Positions 34,361-43,145 of a DNA stretch of 64,000 bases are shown here, piece after piece. A model generated the notes under the pieces. That model ran no database searches, was not told where the DNA came from, and was given only the letters and a program-made list of their open reading frames with translations. A program made the translations under genes and the position numbers. Within the stretch, counting starts at the first letter, position 1, and every line of letters begins with the position of its first letter. The stretch spans positions 62,001 through 126,000 of the forward strand of contig NZ_JAGGPF010000012.1 of NCBI RefSeq assembly GCF_018613935.1. The letters are read 5' to 3'. This stretch comes from Agromyces sp. ISL-38 (lineage in GTDB: Bacteria; Actinomycetota; Actinomycetes; Actinomycetales; Microbacteriaceae).

Positions 34361-35530
34361 TCAGCGGCGGCGGACCGGAACGGCCAGAATGCCGAGGAAC
34401 ATGCCGGCCATGATGGTCTGCACACCGAGGATCATGAGCAGCGCTGCCGGCACCGCGAGACGGACCGTGTCGGCGAGGCTCTGCTCGCCGAAGCCCGACG
34501 CACCCCACGCGACGAACTGCACGATGCCGATCACGAATCCCACCATGAAGAGGGCGAGCCCGATCAGGGCGCCCGACTCGAGCGTGGCGCGTTCGGCGAT
34601 CCGCTCGAACGCTCGGCTCCGTGGAATGAAGAAGCCCTCGTGTCGCGCATAGAGCTTGGCGAGGAGCGCGAACAGCACCGCCTGATAGCCCACTGACGTC
34701 AGCGCGAGCAGGTACACCTGCGTCGAGACGTTGAACCCGACCGAGCCGACCTCGACCGGACCGAATGCGAGCACGGTGCTCCCGATGAGTCCGAGGAGGA
34801 ACGCCGCGGCGCCGGGGTACAGGAACAGCCAGCGCGGGCTGAACAGGAGGAGGAAGCGGAGGTGGCGCCATCCGTCACGCCAGCTGCGAAGGTGCGGGGG
34901 CCGCGACCGGCCGTCTTTCTTGAGCGTGGTCGGGACCTCGCTGATCTTGAGACCGGCGAGCGTCGACTTCACGACGACCTCGCTTGCGAACTCCATGCCA
35001 GTCGTGATGAGGCCGATCGAGAGGATGGACTCGCGGTTGAATCCGCGCAACCCGCAATGGAAGTCGCGGATCTGCGACGGGAAGAACAAGCGGCCGATGA
35101 ACGTGAGCACCGGGTTGCCGAGGTACTTGTGCAGCGGGGGCATGGCTCCCGGCTCGATCCCGCCGCGGAAGCGGTTGCCCATCACCAGGTCGTCGCCCGC
35201 ACGAAGCCGTTCGACGAACGGATCGAGATTCGAGAAGTCGTAGCTGTCGTCGGCGTCGCCCATGATGACGTAGCGACCGAGCGAGGCCTCGATGCCGCCC
35301 ATGAGCGCGCTTCCGTAGCCCTTCGCCACCACGTCGACGACTCGCGCGCCGAGTTCACGGGCGATCTCCTGGGATCCGTCGGTGCTCCCGTTGTCGGCGA
35401 TGACGACCTCGCCGACGACACCAGACCGCTCGAGATACCCCTGGGCCTTCCGGATGCAGACGGCGAGCGTCTCGGCTTCGTTCAGGCAGGGCATGACGAT
35501 CGAGAGTTCGACCGTGGCAGTGGTGGTCAT
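34361..35530 (-). CDS. Polyprenyl-phosphate-type GT2 glycosyltransferase (DPM1-like) with C-terminal membrane domain
   Basis: A 389-residue protein. A GT2 domain (1-235) of the dolichol-phosphate mannose/glucose synthase type has LSIVMPCLNEAETLAVCI, VIADNGSTDGSQEIA and the DXD-like IMGDADDSYDFSNL. The motif GNRFRGGIEPGAMPPLHKYLGNP is typical of lipid-phosphate sugar synthases. Four C-terminal membrane segments (about 240-385) anchor it. It probably makes the polyprenyl-phosphate sugar used by the DUF2142/GT-C proteins nearby. It sits 30 bases downstream of the leftward flippase gene. Confidence 0.88.
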   Translation of the reverse strand: MTTTATVELSIVMPCLNEAETLAVCIRKAQGYLERSGVVGEVVIADNGSTDGSQEIARELGARVVDVVAKGYGSALMGGIEASLGRYVIMGDADDSYDFSNLDPFVERLRAGDDLVMGNRFRGGIEPGAMPPLHKYLGNPVLTFIGRLFFPSQIRDFHCGLRGFNRESILSIGLITTGMEFASEVVVKSTLAGLKISEVPTTLKKDGRSRPPHLRSWRDGWRHLRFLLLFSPRWLFLYPGAAAFLLGLIGSTVLAFGPVEVGSVGFNVSTQVYLLALTSVGYQAVLFALLAKLYARHEGFFIPRSRAFERIAERATLESGALIGLALFMVGFVIGIVQFVAWGASGFGEQSLADTVRLAVPAALLMILGVQTIMAGMFLGILAVPVRRR

Positions 35531-35560
35531 GGGGTCCTTCGTGATGGGTGACGAGCCATT

Positions 35561-36850
35561 CTAACGGAGCTCGCCGACGCGTCCGTCGCCCGGCTCTGAG
35601 GGCGATTCCGCCGCCCTCGAAGGCGGGTTCGGCATGCGAAGCGACCATCCGACGGCGATCGCCGCGCTCACCGCGGTGCCGACGATGACGCCGACAGCCG
35701 CGCCGCTCGCGCCGCCGAGGCCCGGCGACGCGACGGCCATGGCGAGGATGCCGAGCACCGAACCCGCTCCCGCCGCGATGGTCGCCGGCACCGTACGCCA
35801 CGACGTGATGAGGAACGAGGAGGCGATCAGGCCGACCGAGAAGAAGAAGACCCCGATGAGCAGTAAGCGCATCAGGGGAACGGCTGCGTCGAAGCCGGGG
35901 CCGTAGAGCAGGGGGATGAACCACGGGGCGATCCAGGCCACCGTGCCGAACGCGACCACGAGCACTCCCGTCATGACCGACAGCACCTGAAGGTGATGTC
36001 GCCGAGCCTGGACGGGATCCTCTTCGAGCCAATGGGCGTATCGGGGAATCAGCACCTGGCTCACGGCCTGGGCGAGCATCGAGGCGGGAGTGGCGAGCGC
36101 GATCGCAGCTGCGAACATCCCCGACTCCTCGGCGCTCGAGGCGGCGAACGCCCACACCATCGAGAACTGGATGAGCCCGTTCGTCGCGATGAGCCCGAGG
36201 GAGTTCCACGCGACGAGGTGCCAGATGTCGCCGGGCACGGTGGTCCGGTCGGGCGCCAGCGCTCGCCCGGTCCGTCGCATGGCCGGCACCGCGGCGAGCG
36301 CGAACAGGGCATAGCCGATCGTCAACGGCCAGAGCAGCAACGCCGTGGCGCCGAGCGCGATCACGACGGCGAGAAGCCCGATGCTGACCGCTGCGCTCAC
36401 GGAATCCCACACCGCCGCCGCCGTGACCTGTCCGAGCCCCATCCTGATTCCGCGCGTGAGGATGTAGGCCGACCATGCGAGCGTCAGGGCCACCATGCCG
36501 ACGGTCTCGGCCGGCTCGGTGCCGATGACGATCACGGCGACGAGCACGCCGATGATCGAGATGCCCAGGCACGCCAGCCCGGTCGACTTCCAGACCAGGC
36601 CGAGCACACGCTGCGGAGCGCGGTCGTTGCGCACCGCCCGGGCGAGGAACGTGCCGGCGGCGTTGCCGGCGGCCGTCGGCCAGAGCAGCGAGAGGATGAT
36701 CGAGAGCGAGATCAGCGTGTTGACGAGCGCGAGCGGTTCGGCTCCGACGAATCTCGCGATGAGAATGGAGTAACCGAATCGGGCGAGGCCCTGGACCGCG
36801 ACGCCGACGGTCGACAGCACCCCCTGTCGGATGAGGGAGGATTGAGCCAC
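35561..36850 (-). CDS. Oligosaccharide flippase (Wzx/MATE-like)
   Basis: A 429-residue protein with twelve to fourteen predicted membrane segments in the MOP/PST flippase pattern, beginning RQGVLSTVGVAVQGLARFGYSILIARFVG. It would translocate lipid-linked oligosaccharides across the membrane. Length and topology fit Wzx better than the shorter protein at 29202. The start is uncertain: GTG 36850 is used here because the family's homology begins just after it, while ATG 36901 would overlap the divergent glycosyltransferase gene. Confidence 0.85.
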   Translation of the reverse strand: MAQSSLIRQGVLSTVGVAVQGLARFGYSILIARFVGAEPLALVNTLISLSIILSLLWPTAAGNAAGTFLARAVRNDRAPQRVLGLVWKSTGLACLGISIIGVLVAVIVIGTEPAETVGMVALTLAWSAYILTRGIRMGLGQVTAAAVWDSVSAAVSIGLLAVVIALGATALLLWPLTIGYALFALAAVPAMRRTGRALAPDRTTVPGDIWHLVAWNSLGLIATNGLIQFSMVWAFAASSAEESGMFAAAIALATPASMLAQAVSQVLIPRYAHWLEEDPVQARRHHLQVLSVMTGVLVVAFGTVAWIAPWFIPLLYGPGFDAAVPLMRLLLIGVFFFSVGLIASSFLITSWRTVPATIAAGAGSVLGILAMAVASPGLGGASGAAVGVIVGTAVSAAIAVGWSLRMPNPPSRAAESPSEPGDGRVGELR

Positions 36851-36899
36851 CCGAGAATGGTATCCCCGCACAAGCGGAGCCGAGGAGCGCCCAGACGAC

Positions 36900-37790
36900 A
36901 TGACATTCGACATCATGATGCCCTTCTATGGTCGTATCGACCATTTCCGCATCGCCGTGGAGAGTGTCCTCGCCCAGACCGACCCCGACTGGCGCCTCGT
37001 CGTGATCGACGACCACTATCCCGACGCGAGCGCCGGCGAATGGCTGCTCAGCCTCGGCGATCGCCGGATCGAGTACGTGCGCAACACCGAGAACCTCGGG
37101 ATCAACGCGAACTTCCAAGAAGCGGTCGACCGGTCGCGCGCCGAGTGGTTCACGATCTTCGGATGCGACGACGCCCTGCATCCCGGCTACGTCGAGCACA
37201 TGCGGTCGCTCGCCGTGTCCTTCCCCGACGCGGCCATGCTCCACCCCGGGGTGCGGATCATCGATGAGAACGGCGCGGCAGTCCGAACCCTCGTCGACTC
37301 GGCGAAGTCCTTCTACCGGCCGAAGGCATCGTCGCCGATCGTGCTGTCAGGCGAGATGCTCGCAACAAGCGTCACCCGCGGCAACTGGATGAACTTCCCC
37401 TCGGTCGCCTGGCACGGACCGCGAACCCGGGCCACCGGGTTCCGTGCCGGCTACGAGGTGGTCCAGGATCTCGCGCTCGTGCTCGACCTGTGCGAAGCCG
37501 GTGGATCGCTCGTCGTCGACGACACCGTCGAGTTCGACTATCGACGGCACGCCGGAAGCGTCTCGTCGTGGAAGGCGGTCGACGGGAGCCGCTTCCGCGA
37601 GGAGGACGAGTTCTTCACCGAGCTCGCCGAGAGATTCGAGGCGCGCCACTGGCACCGCGCCGCTCGGGCTGCTCGTTTCCACCTCTCGAGCCGCGTGAAT
37701 GCGCTGACCCGCATCCCCTCGGCACTCAAGGCGCGCGATCGATCGGGATTTCGCATCCTCATCGGCCACGCCTTCGGCAGGAGCCGCTGA
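36900..37790 (+). CDS. GT2 glycosyltransferase
   Basis: A 296-residue family 2 glycosyltransferase with the expected order: FDIMMPFYGRIDHFRIAVESV, VVIDDHYPDA, NTENLGINANFQEAVDRSRAEW and FGCDDALHPGYV as the metal-binding region. A C-terminal acceptor domain ends in a basic helix. GAGGAG lies 12 bases before the ATG at 36900. Monocistronic by orientation, between a leftward flippase and the leftward membrane protein at 37821. Donor unknown. Confidence 0.88.
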   Translation: MTFDIMMPFYGRIDHFRIAVESVLAQTDPDWRLVVIDDHYPDASAGEWLLSLGDRRIEYVRNTENLGINANFQEAVDRSRAEWFTIFGCDDALHPGYVEHMRSLAVSFPDAAMLHPGVRIIDENGAAVRTLVDSAKSFYRPKASSPIVLSGEMLATSVTRGNWMNFPSVAWHGPRTRATGFRAGYEVVQDLALVLDLCEAGGSLVVDDTVEFDYRRHAGSVSSWKAVDGSRFREEDEFFTELAERFEARHWHRAARAARFHLSSRVNALTRIPSALKARDRSGFRILIGHAFGRSR

Positions 37791-37820
37791 CCGCTGCTCG
37801 AGGAGCATGCAACCCGCGCG

Positions 37821-39857
37821 TCACGGGCGTTGCGGAACCACCTCGAGGATCGTCAACTCGCCGTCGTCTGCGAGGTCGAACTCGTCGACCGGCACGAGGC
37901 ATGCGCTCTCGACGACACCGGTCTCGTCGGCAAGCACGAAGTCGACATTTCGCTGGGCGAATGCGGAGCACGCATCGAATGTGACCAGGATCTGGTCGGG
38001 CGCCGGATTCGTGACCTGCGGCTCACCCACGGCGGGCGTCCATCCGATGCCGGCCAACCGATTCCACTCGAACTCGTACGCTCCGGTCGGGTCGACCAGC
38101 CCCCACATCTCCTCCGATGGCGCACCCTGGAATCCGTTGAACGCCTCGACGCCGGACTCGAGCAGCAGCGCACTGGTGAGCCGACCGCCGACGCCGACCC
38201 AGGTCGCCCCGTCGGCGCCCTCATCGAGTTCGCGGACGGCGGCCGAGGCATCCGTCTCACGGAGATCCAGCACACCGCGATAGACCGGATTGACGGTCGC
38301 ACCGCTGATCACGCCGATGACCACGAAGATCGCGACGGCGGCAACCGGCCGGGCACGGGCGATGAGGTAGATCACGGCAGCCGACATGGGGGCGAGGATC
38401 CACCAGAACCTCGCCGCAGCCAGTTCACCGGGCGATGCGAACCACACCGCGATGGCGATCGCCGCTTGCGAGGCGAGGTAGAGAGCTGCGAGGAGACCGG
38501 CGAAGAGGCGCCCTGGCCGACGATCACGTGTCAGCTCCCTGATCAGGATCACCATGATCACGATCGAGGCGAACCCCACGCCGAGCCGCAGCCGGCCCGG
38601 CAAGGTGCGGTCGAGGAAGAGCAGATGCGCCACCGCATCCCAGCCCGGGATGAAGATGAACGCCGCGATCACCAGCACCGACGCCGAAGCGCCGACGAGC
38701 ATCCATGGGAACGCCAGGGTGCGCCGCCAACGGACCAGCAGCCACACGACGACCGGGATCAGGAGCGCGCCGACGTAGAAGAACGTCGATGCCTCGGACG
38801 AATTGAGCCCGATCCATCCTCCCGCCTTGAGCGAGAGGGCGAACGATGACGACAGGATGGAAGCGAGCTCGAGTCCGTTGCCCTGTCCGGTGGCGAAGAG
38901 CCGCTCTCCCGGGTACGCGGTGCCGAGGAACGCCTCGACCGTCGCGGACTTCTCGACGAGCCAGGCCAGGGTGATCGCCGAGCCGACCACGCCCGCGACG
39001 AGCACGGGAGCAACGCGGAGTGCGATGCGGCGGTATCCGATGCCGTCTCTCCTCGCTTCGATGACCGCTCCGACGACCGTGAGGGCGCACACGAGGACGA
39101 TCGGGATGATGAACGGCACGTAGATGCCCATCGCCATCACGACGGTGAGGTACGCGAGGATCCCGCTCAAGACGAGCGGGGCGACTCGAGTCGATGCGCG
39201 CAGGCACCAGATCACCGTCGTGAGCAGCGCGAATCCCCAGACGACCGGCCAGAGCGTCGTCTGCAGGAACCACCACTGGAAGAACGGACTCAGGAAGAAG
39301 CCGCCCGCGATGCCGGCGGCGAGGAACGGCCTCCTCGGCAGGATCGTGACCGCGAAGCAGTACACCGCTGCGATGAGCGCGAGGCCCGGAAGCCACCATT
39401 TCAGCGCGATCGCATGATCGACGTCCGAGAACAGGAACCCGAGGAGGTGAGGGCGGAACGCGACCGACCAGTCGGCCCGCGGAAGGTCTTGCGGGATGGT
39501 CGAGTCCATGCCGCCGGGGAAGGTGTGGTTCTCGACGGGCAGTCCCTGTTCGGCCTGGGCGATCGCCCACACCGTCTGCACAGCCCACTCGTCACCGCGC
39601 ACGAGCTGCGGCGTTCCCGCGATGAGGTCGGGGTCGGCGCTCTCGTGCAACTCCGAGTAGAACGCACCCGACGACGAGCCGTTCAGCGAGAGCCCCACGA
39701 GGATCGTGCCGATGACGGCGAGCAGCAGGGGAAGCGCGACGAGCACGCGGATGGCCGGAAGTCCGTCGGGGCGCGGCGTCACCCAGCGATCGACCCGGTC
39801 GCGCCACGCCTGTCGGTTCCCGATGACCGGTCGCCGCGCCGGCGCCTCGACGGTCAC
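37821..39857 (-). CDS. Large GT-C-like polytopic membrane protein
   Basis: A 678-residue protein with about twelve membrane segments and a C-terminal soluble domain (about 560-678). The first extracytoplasmic loop contains LVRGDEWAVQT and NHTFPGGMDSTI, acidic residues in the position expected for GT-C or YfhO-type enzymes. I think it belongs to an actinobacterial family of uncharacterised glycosyl-transfer proteins (possibly DUF7657) but cannot confirm this by eye. The GTG start at 39857 shares GTGA with the stop of the upstream LpxA-like gene, so the two are translationally coupled. Confidence 0.7.
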   Translation of the reverse strand: MTVEAPARRPVIGNRQAWRDRVDRWVTPRPDGLPAIRVLVALPLLLAVIGTILVGLSLNGSSSGAFYSELHESADPDLIAGTPQLVRGDEWAVQTVWAIAQAEQGLPVENHTFPGGMDSTIPQDLPRADWSVAFRPHLLGFLFSDVDHAIALKWWLPGLALIAAVYCFAVTILPRRPFLAAGIAGGFFLSPFFQWWFLQTTLWPVVWGFALLTTVIWCLRASTRVAPLVLSGILAYLTVVMAMGIYVPFIIPIVLVCALTVVGAVIEARRDGIGYRRIALRVAPVLVAGVVGSAITLAWLVEKSATVEAFLGTAYPGERLFATGQGNGLELASILSSSFALSLKAGGWIGLNSSEASTFFYVGALLIPVVVWLLVRWRRTLAFPWMLVGASASVLVIAAFIFIPGWDAVAHLLFLDRTLPGRLRLGVGFASIVIMVILIRELTRDRRPGRLFAGLLAALYLASQAAIAIAVWFASPGELAAARFWWILAPMSAAVIYLIARARPVAAVAIFVVIGVISGATVNPVYRGVLDLRETDASAAVRELDEGADGATWVGVGGRLTSALLLESGVEAFNGFQGAPSEEMWGLVDPTGAYEFEWNRLAGIGWTPAVGEPQVTNPAPDQILVTFDACSAFAQRNVDFVLADETGVVESACLVPVDEFDLADDGELTILEVVPQRP

Positions 39858-40561
39858 GCGCGATCCCCTCGCTCGGGGCGTTCCGACGTCCATCGGTCGA
39901 CGGCCGCTTGCAGCTCGGGGTCGGAGATGCCCTCCAGGCTCGCCTCCTCGCCGGCGTAGATCGATCGCAGCGCCGCGACCAGCTCGGCGGCGACGCCCGA
40001 CCGCTCCATGCCGATGACGTTCGCCCCCCGCACCATCGCCGGGTTCCCGAAGGCCTTCGCGAACGGGGGGACGTCGCGAGTGACGACCGACGACATGCCG
40101 ATCATCGCGCCTCGTCCGATCGTGCGGAACTGGTGCACCGTGGTGCCGAGGCCGAGGTTCGCCTTCGCCCCGATGTGCACGTGACCGGCGAGCAGGACGC
40201 TCGAAGCGAGCGTCACGCCGTCGTCGAGACGGCAATCATGGGCGACATAGGCCTGGTTCATGATGAACGCGTCATCGGCGATCTGCGTCTGGTGCTTCCA
40301 TCCCTGATGGATCTGCGCGTACTCACGCACCACGTTGCGGTCGCCGATGCGCACCCCGGCCGCGTCGACCGATCCATCGAGATCGGTCGGATGCGCGAAC
40401 CCGCGCACCTCTGGCGGCGCGCCGATGACGACGCCGGAGCCGAACCAGTTGTCGTCGCCGATCTCGACGGGGCCCGTGATCACGGCGAAGGCACCGATCG
40501 TGTTGCCGGAACCGAGCCGGACGTCGCCCGTGAGTTGGGCAGTGGGGTGTATCGAGTTCAC
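39854..40561 (-). CDS. LpxA-like left-handed beta-helix acyltransferase
   Basis: A 235-residue hexapeptide-repeat transferase whose sequence follows LpxA (UDP-GlcNAc O/N-acyltransferase) closely. RIGDRNVVREYAQIHQG corresponds to the LpxA IGDRN-RE-IH-G segment. AYVAHDC puts His108 at the LpxA catalytic histidine (E. coli H125), LAGHV gives His127 (H144), and TVHQF gives His143 (H160). A short helical C-terminal tail (about 165-235) follows, shorter than in LpxA (262 residues). Gram-positives make no lipid A, so the substrate is probably another UDP-amino sugar. It diverges from a DegT aminotransferase and a Gfo/Idh dehydrogenase. The start GTG 40561 has AGGAAGG 5 bases upstream. Confidence 0.85.
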   Translation of the reverse strand: MNSIHPTAQLTGDVRLGSGNTIGAFAVITGPVEIGDDNWFGSGVVIGAPPEVRGFAHPTDLDGSVDAAGVRIGDRNVVREYAQIHQGWKHQTQIADDAFIMNQAYVAHDCRLDDGVTLASSVLLAGHVHIGAKANLGLGTTVHQFRTIGRGAMIGMSSVVTRDVPPFAKAFGNPAMVRGANVIGMERSGVAAELVAALRSIYAGEEASLEGISDPELQAAVDRWTSERPERGDRA

Positions 40562-40673
40562 GTCGACCTTCCTGAGTCGATCGGCGCGTCTCTCGCGCGA
40601 GAAGGTAGGGTATCGGGGGCGGGATTTGCACATGATCGCATCTCGCACATTGCAATCTAACCCACGAGGAACA

Positions 40674-41780
40674 ATGATCCCCATCACACGCGTCCAGTTC
40701 GGAATCGAAGAAGAGGAACTGGTTCTCGAGGTGCTGCGATCGGGTTCGATCGCGCAGGGCCCCAAGGTGAAGCAGCTCGAAGACGAGTTCGCGGCAACCT
40801 TCGGCCTCGACCACGTGATCGCCGTGAACAACGGCACGACGGCGCTCGTCGGTGCGCTCGAGGTGCTCGACCTCCAGCCGGGCGATGAGGTGCTGACCAC
40901 GCCGTTCACGTTCGTCGCAACCCTGAACGCGATTCTCGAGGCCGGCGCCACGGCGACGTTCGCCGACATCCGCGAAGAGGACTTCAACCTCGATCCCGAC
41001 TCGGTGCGAGAGCGCATCACGACCCGCACGAAGGTGCTCGCCCCCGTGCACCTCTACGGTCAGATGGCCGACATGCAGCCGATCGAGGCGCTCGCGGCCG
41101 ACCGCGGACTGCGCATCCTCGAAGACGCAGCGCAGTCCCACGGCGCGACCTACCAGGGGCGAGCGGCCGGCAGCTACGGCCTGGGCACGTTCTCCCTGTA
41201 CGCGACGAAGAACCTCACCACCGGCGAGGGCGGCCTCATCGTGACCGACGACGCGGAACTCGCCGATCGACTCCGGGTCCTCCGGAACCAGGGCATGCGG
41301 GCTCGATACGAGTACGAGGTGGCCGGACACAACTACCGCCTCACCGATCTCCAGGCGGCCGTCGGCATCCCCCAGCTGGCCCGGTACGCATCGATCGTCG
41401 AGACGCGGCGACGCAATGCCGCGCGATTGACCGAGGGACTCGCGGATGCCCCCGGCATCGTGGTGCCCCGAGAGCTTCCGGGTCGCGAGCACGTGTGGCA
41501 TCAGTACACGATCCGGGTCACCGAAGACGCTCGCGTCGACAGGTCGGAGTTCGTCGAACAGCTGACCGAGCTCGGCATCGGCAGCGGGGCCTACTACCCG
41601 CGACTCGTCACCGACTACGACGCGTACCGCCGCCATCCTCGAGTCTCCGTCGCCGACACGCCGGTCGCGGCCCGCATCGCCAACGAGGTGGTGTCACTCC
41701 CCGTTCATCACCATCTCGCCGACGACGAGCTCGACGCCGTCATCTCGGCCGTGCGGGAGATCTCCGGAGCTCCCCGATGA
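40674..41780 (+). CDS. DegT/DnrJ/EryC1/StrS sugar aminotransferase
   Basis: PLP-dependent sugar aminotransferase of 368 residues. The PLP-lysine is Lys179 in LYATKNLTTGEGG, cofactor contacts are in EDAAQSHGA (150-158) and NNGTTAL, and the conserved GHNYRLTDLQAA motif is present. With the Gfo/Idh gene overlapping its end (ATGA) and the LpxA-like gene diverging upstream, it resembles GnnB, the UDP-3-keto-GlcNAc transaminase, or WbpE. The substrate assignment is inference. GAGGA precedes the ATG. The 112-base gap to the divergent gene holds two direct GCACAT copies. Confidence 0.9.
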   Translation: MIPITRVQFGIEEEELVLEVLRSGSIAQGPKVKQLEDEFAATFGLDHVIAVNNGTTALVGALEVLDLQPGDEVLTTPFTFVATLNAILEAGATATFADIREEDFNLDPDSVRERITTRTKVLAPVHLYGQMADMQPIEALAADRGLRILEDAAQSHGATYQGRAAGSYGLGTFSLYATKNLTTGEGGLIVTDDAELADRLRVLRNQGMRARYEYEVAGHNYRLTDLQAAVGIPQLARYASIVETRRRNAARLTEGLADAPGIVVPRELPGREHVWHQYTIRVTEDARVDRSEFVEQLTELGIGSGAYYPRLVTDYDAYRRHPRVSVADTPVAARIANEVVSLPVHHHLADDELDAVISAVREISGAPR

Positions 41781-42739
41781 GCGGGCCGCTGCGGATCGCG
41801 CTCGTCGGCGCCGGAACGATGGGATCGCATCACGCGCGGGTCATCTCGCAGTCGCCACGCGCGGAGCTCACGGTGCTCGTCGATCCTCGCAAGTCGGTCG
41901 GGGCCAAGGTCGCAGAGCGATTCGGCACCCGATGGGCACCCGAGCTCCCCGACCTCGGCGAATTCGATGCCGTCGTCATCGCCGCGGCGACGGAGGCCCA
42001 TCACGAGCTCGCGATGCAGGTGCTGAGCCAAGACACCGCCCTCCTCATCGAGAAGCCGGTCGCCGACAGCCTGCTCAAGACGCGTGAGATCATCGCGCTG
42101 GCCGAGCAGCGCGATCTCCCCCTCGTGTGCGGCCTGCTCGAACGGTACAACCCCGCCGTCATGACGGCACGAGCGCTCATCGAGCGTCCGTTGCACATCA
42201 CCGCGACGCGGCACTCGCCGTACGCGCCGCGAATCCGAACCGGCGTCGCCTGGGATCTCCTCGTTCACGATGTCGACCTCGCCATCAACCTCATCGGCAC
42301 GGAGCCGACCACCGTCGACGCTCGACTGGGCTTCTTCCATCCCGACTCCGCCGATGGAGCCGAGGATGTCGCCGAAACGCTGCTCGGCTTCGGCGACGGC
42401 GCCATCGCGCACGTCTCGGCGAGCCGCATCGGCCAGCGCAAGATCCGCCAGCTCTCGATCCACGAGACGGATCGCCTGATCGAGGTCGACCTGCTACGGC
42501 GCGATGTCACGGTCTACCATCACGTGTCCGAGAATGCGGTCGACGAGGGACGCGGATACCGCCAGCAGACCGTCATCGAGATTCCCGAGCTCGTGAGCTC
42601 ACAAGAGCCGCTCACCACGCAGTTCTCGCACTTCGTCGATCTCGTCGAGGGCATCAGCGACGCCGCGGCCGAGCGCGCCACGATCCTCCCCTCCCACGAG
42701 GTCATCGACGCTGCGACCGCGAACAGGGGCAACAACTGA
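41777..42739 (+). CDS. Gfo/Idh/MocA-family sugar oxidoreductase
   Basis: NAD-dependent sugar dehydrogenase of 320 residues. It has the Rossmann motif GAGTMGSHH (11-19), the conserved EKP (92-94), and the catalytic-helix segment LLVHDVDLAINL with the active-site histidine. In the GnnA/GnnB pathway a Gfo/Idh enzyme oxidises UDP-GlcNAc at C3 so that a DegT enzyme can install an amino group; in the WbpB/WbpE pathway the analogue acts on the uronate. The overlap with the aminotransferase and the adjacent LpxA-like gene favour a GnnA-like role, but no step is proven. Confidence 0.88.
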   Translation: MSGPLRIALVGAGTMGSHHARVISQSPRAELTVLVDPRKSVGAKVAERFGTRWAPELPDLGEFDAVVIAAATEAHHELAMQVLSQDTALLIEKPVADSLLKTREIIALAEQRDLPLVCGLLERYNPAVMTARALIERPLHITATRHSPYAPRIRTGVAWDLLVHDVDLAINLIGTEPTTVDARLGFFHPDSADGAEDVAETLLGFGDGAIAHVSASRIGQRKIRQLSIHETDRLIEVDLLRRDVTVYHHVSENAVDEGRGYRQQTVIEIPELVSSQEPLTTQFSHFVDLVEGISDAAAERATILPSHEVIDAATANRGNN

Positions 42740-42740
42740 C

Positions 42741-43145
42741 GTGATCAGACGTGTGTTCGACCACAGCGCCGTGAGGTACCTGATCGCGGGCGGCGCGGCG
42801 TTCCTCGTCGATCTCGGGCTCCTCGCGCTGTTCAAGAACGTGCTGGGCTGGCCGCTCTGGCTGGCGACCGGTGCGGCGTTCCTGCTCAGCTTCTTCTTCA
42901 CCTACACGGTGCAGAAGATGTTCGCGTTCACGTCGATGGCACCGCACGGGATCGCCATCCTGAAGTATGCGGCGCTCGTGGCGTTCAACACCGCCGCGAG
43001 CGTGCTGATCGTGGCATCCGTCGACTGGACCGGCGCCGGCTGGGTGGCCGGGAAGGTCATCGCCACCGTCGCCATGACGGTATGGAACTATTTCGCGTAC
43101 CGGTACTGGGTGTTCGCGGAGAATCCGAAAGAGAGCCGAGCATAG
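42741..43145 (+). CDS. GtrA-family membrane protein
   Basis: A 134-residue protein with four membrane segments and the GtrA signature: RYLIAGGAAFLVDLGLLALF at the start, LSFFFTYTVQKMFAF, and NYFAYRYWVF at the end. GtrA proteins are thought to flip polyprenyl-phosphate-linked sugars. It begins one base after the Gfo/Idh stop and ends directly against the next gene, a GtrB-like glycosyltransferase. This gives the classic GtrA-GtrB pair. Confidence 0.92.
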   Translation: MIRRVFDHSAVRYLIAGGAAFLVDLGLLALFKNVLGWPLWLATGAAFLLSFFFTYTVQKMFAFTSMAPHGIAILKYAALVAFNTAASVLIVASVDWTGAGWVAGKVIATVAMTVWNYFAYRYWVFAENPKESRA

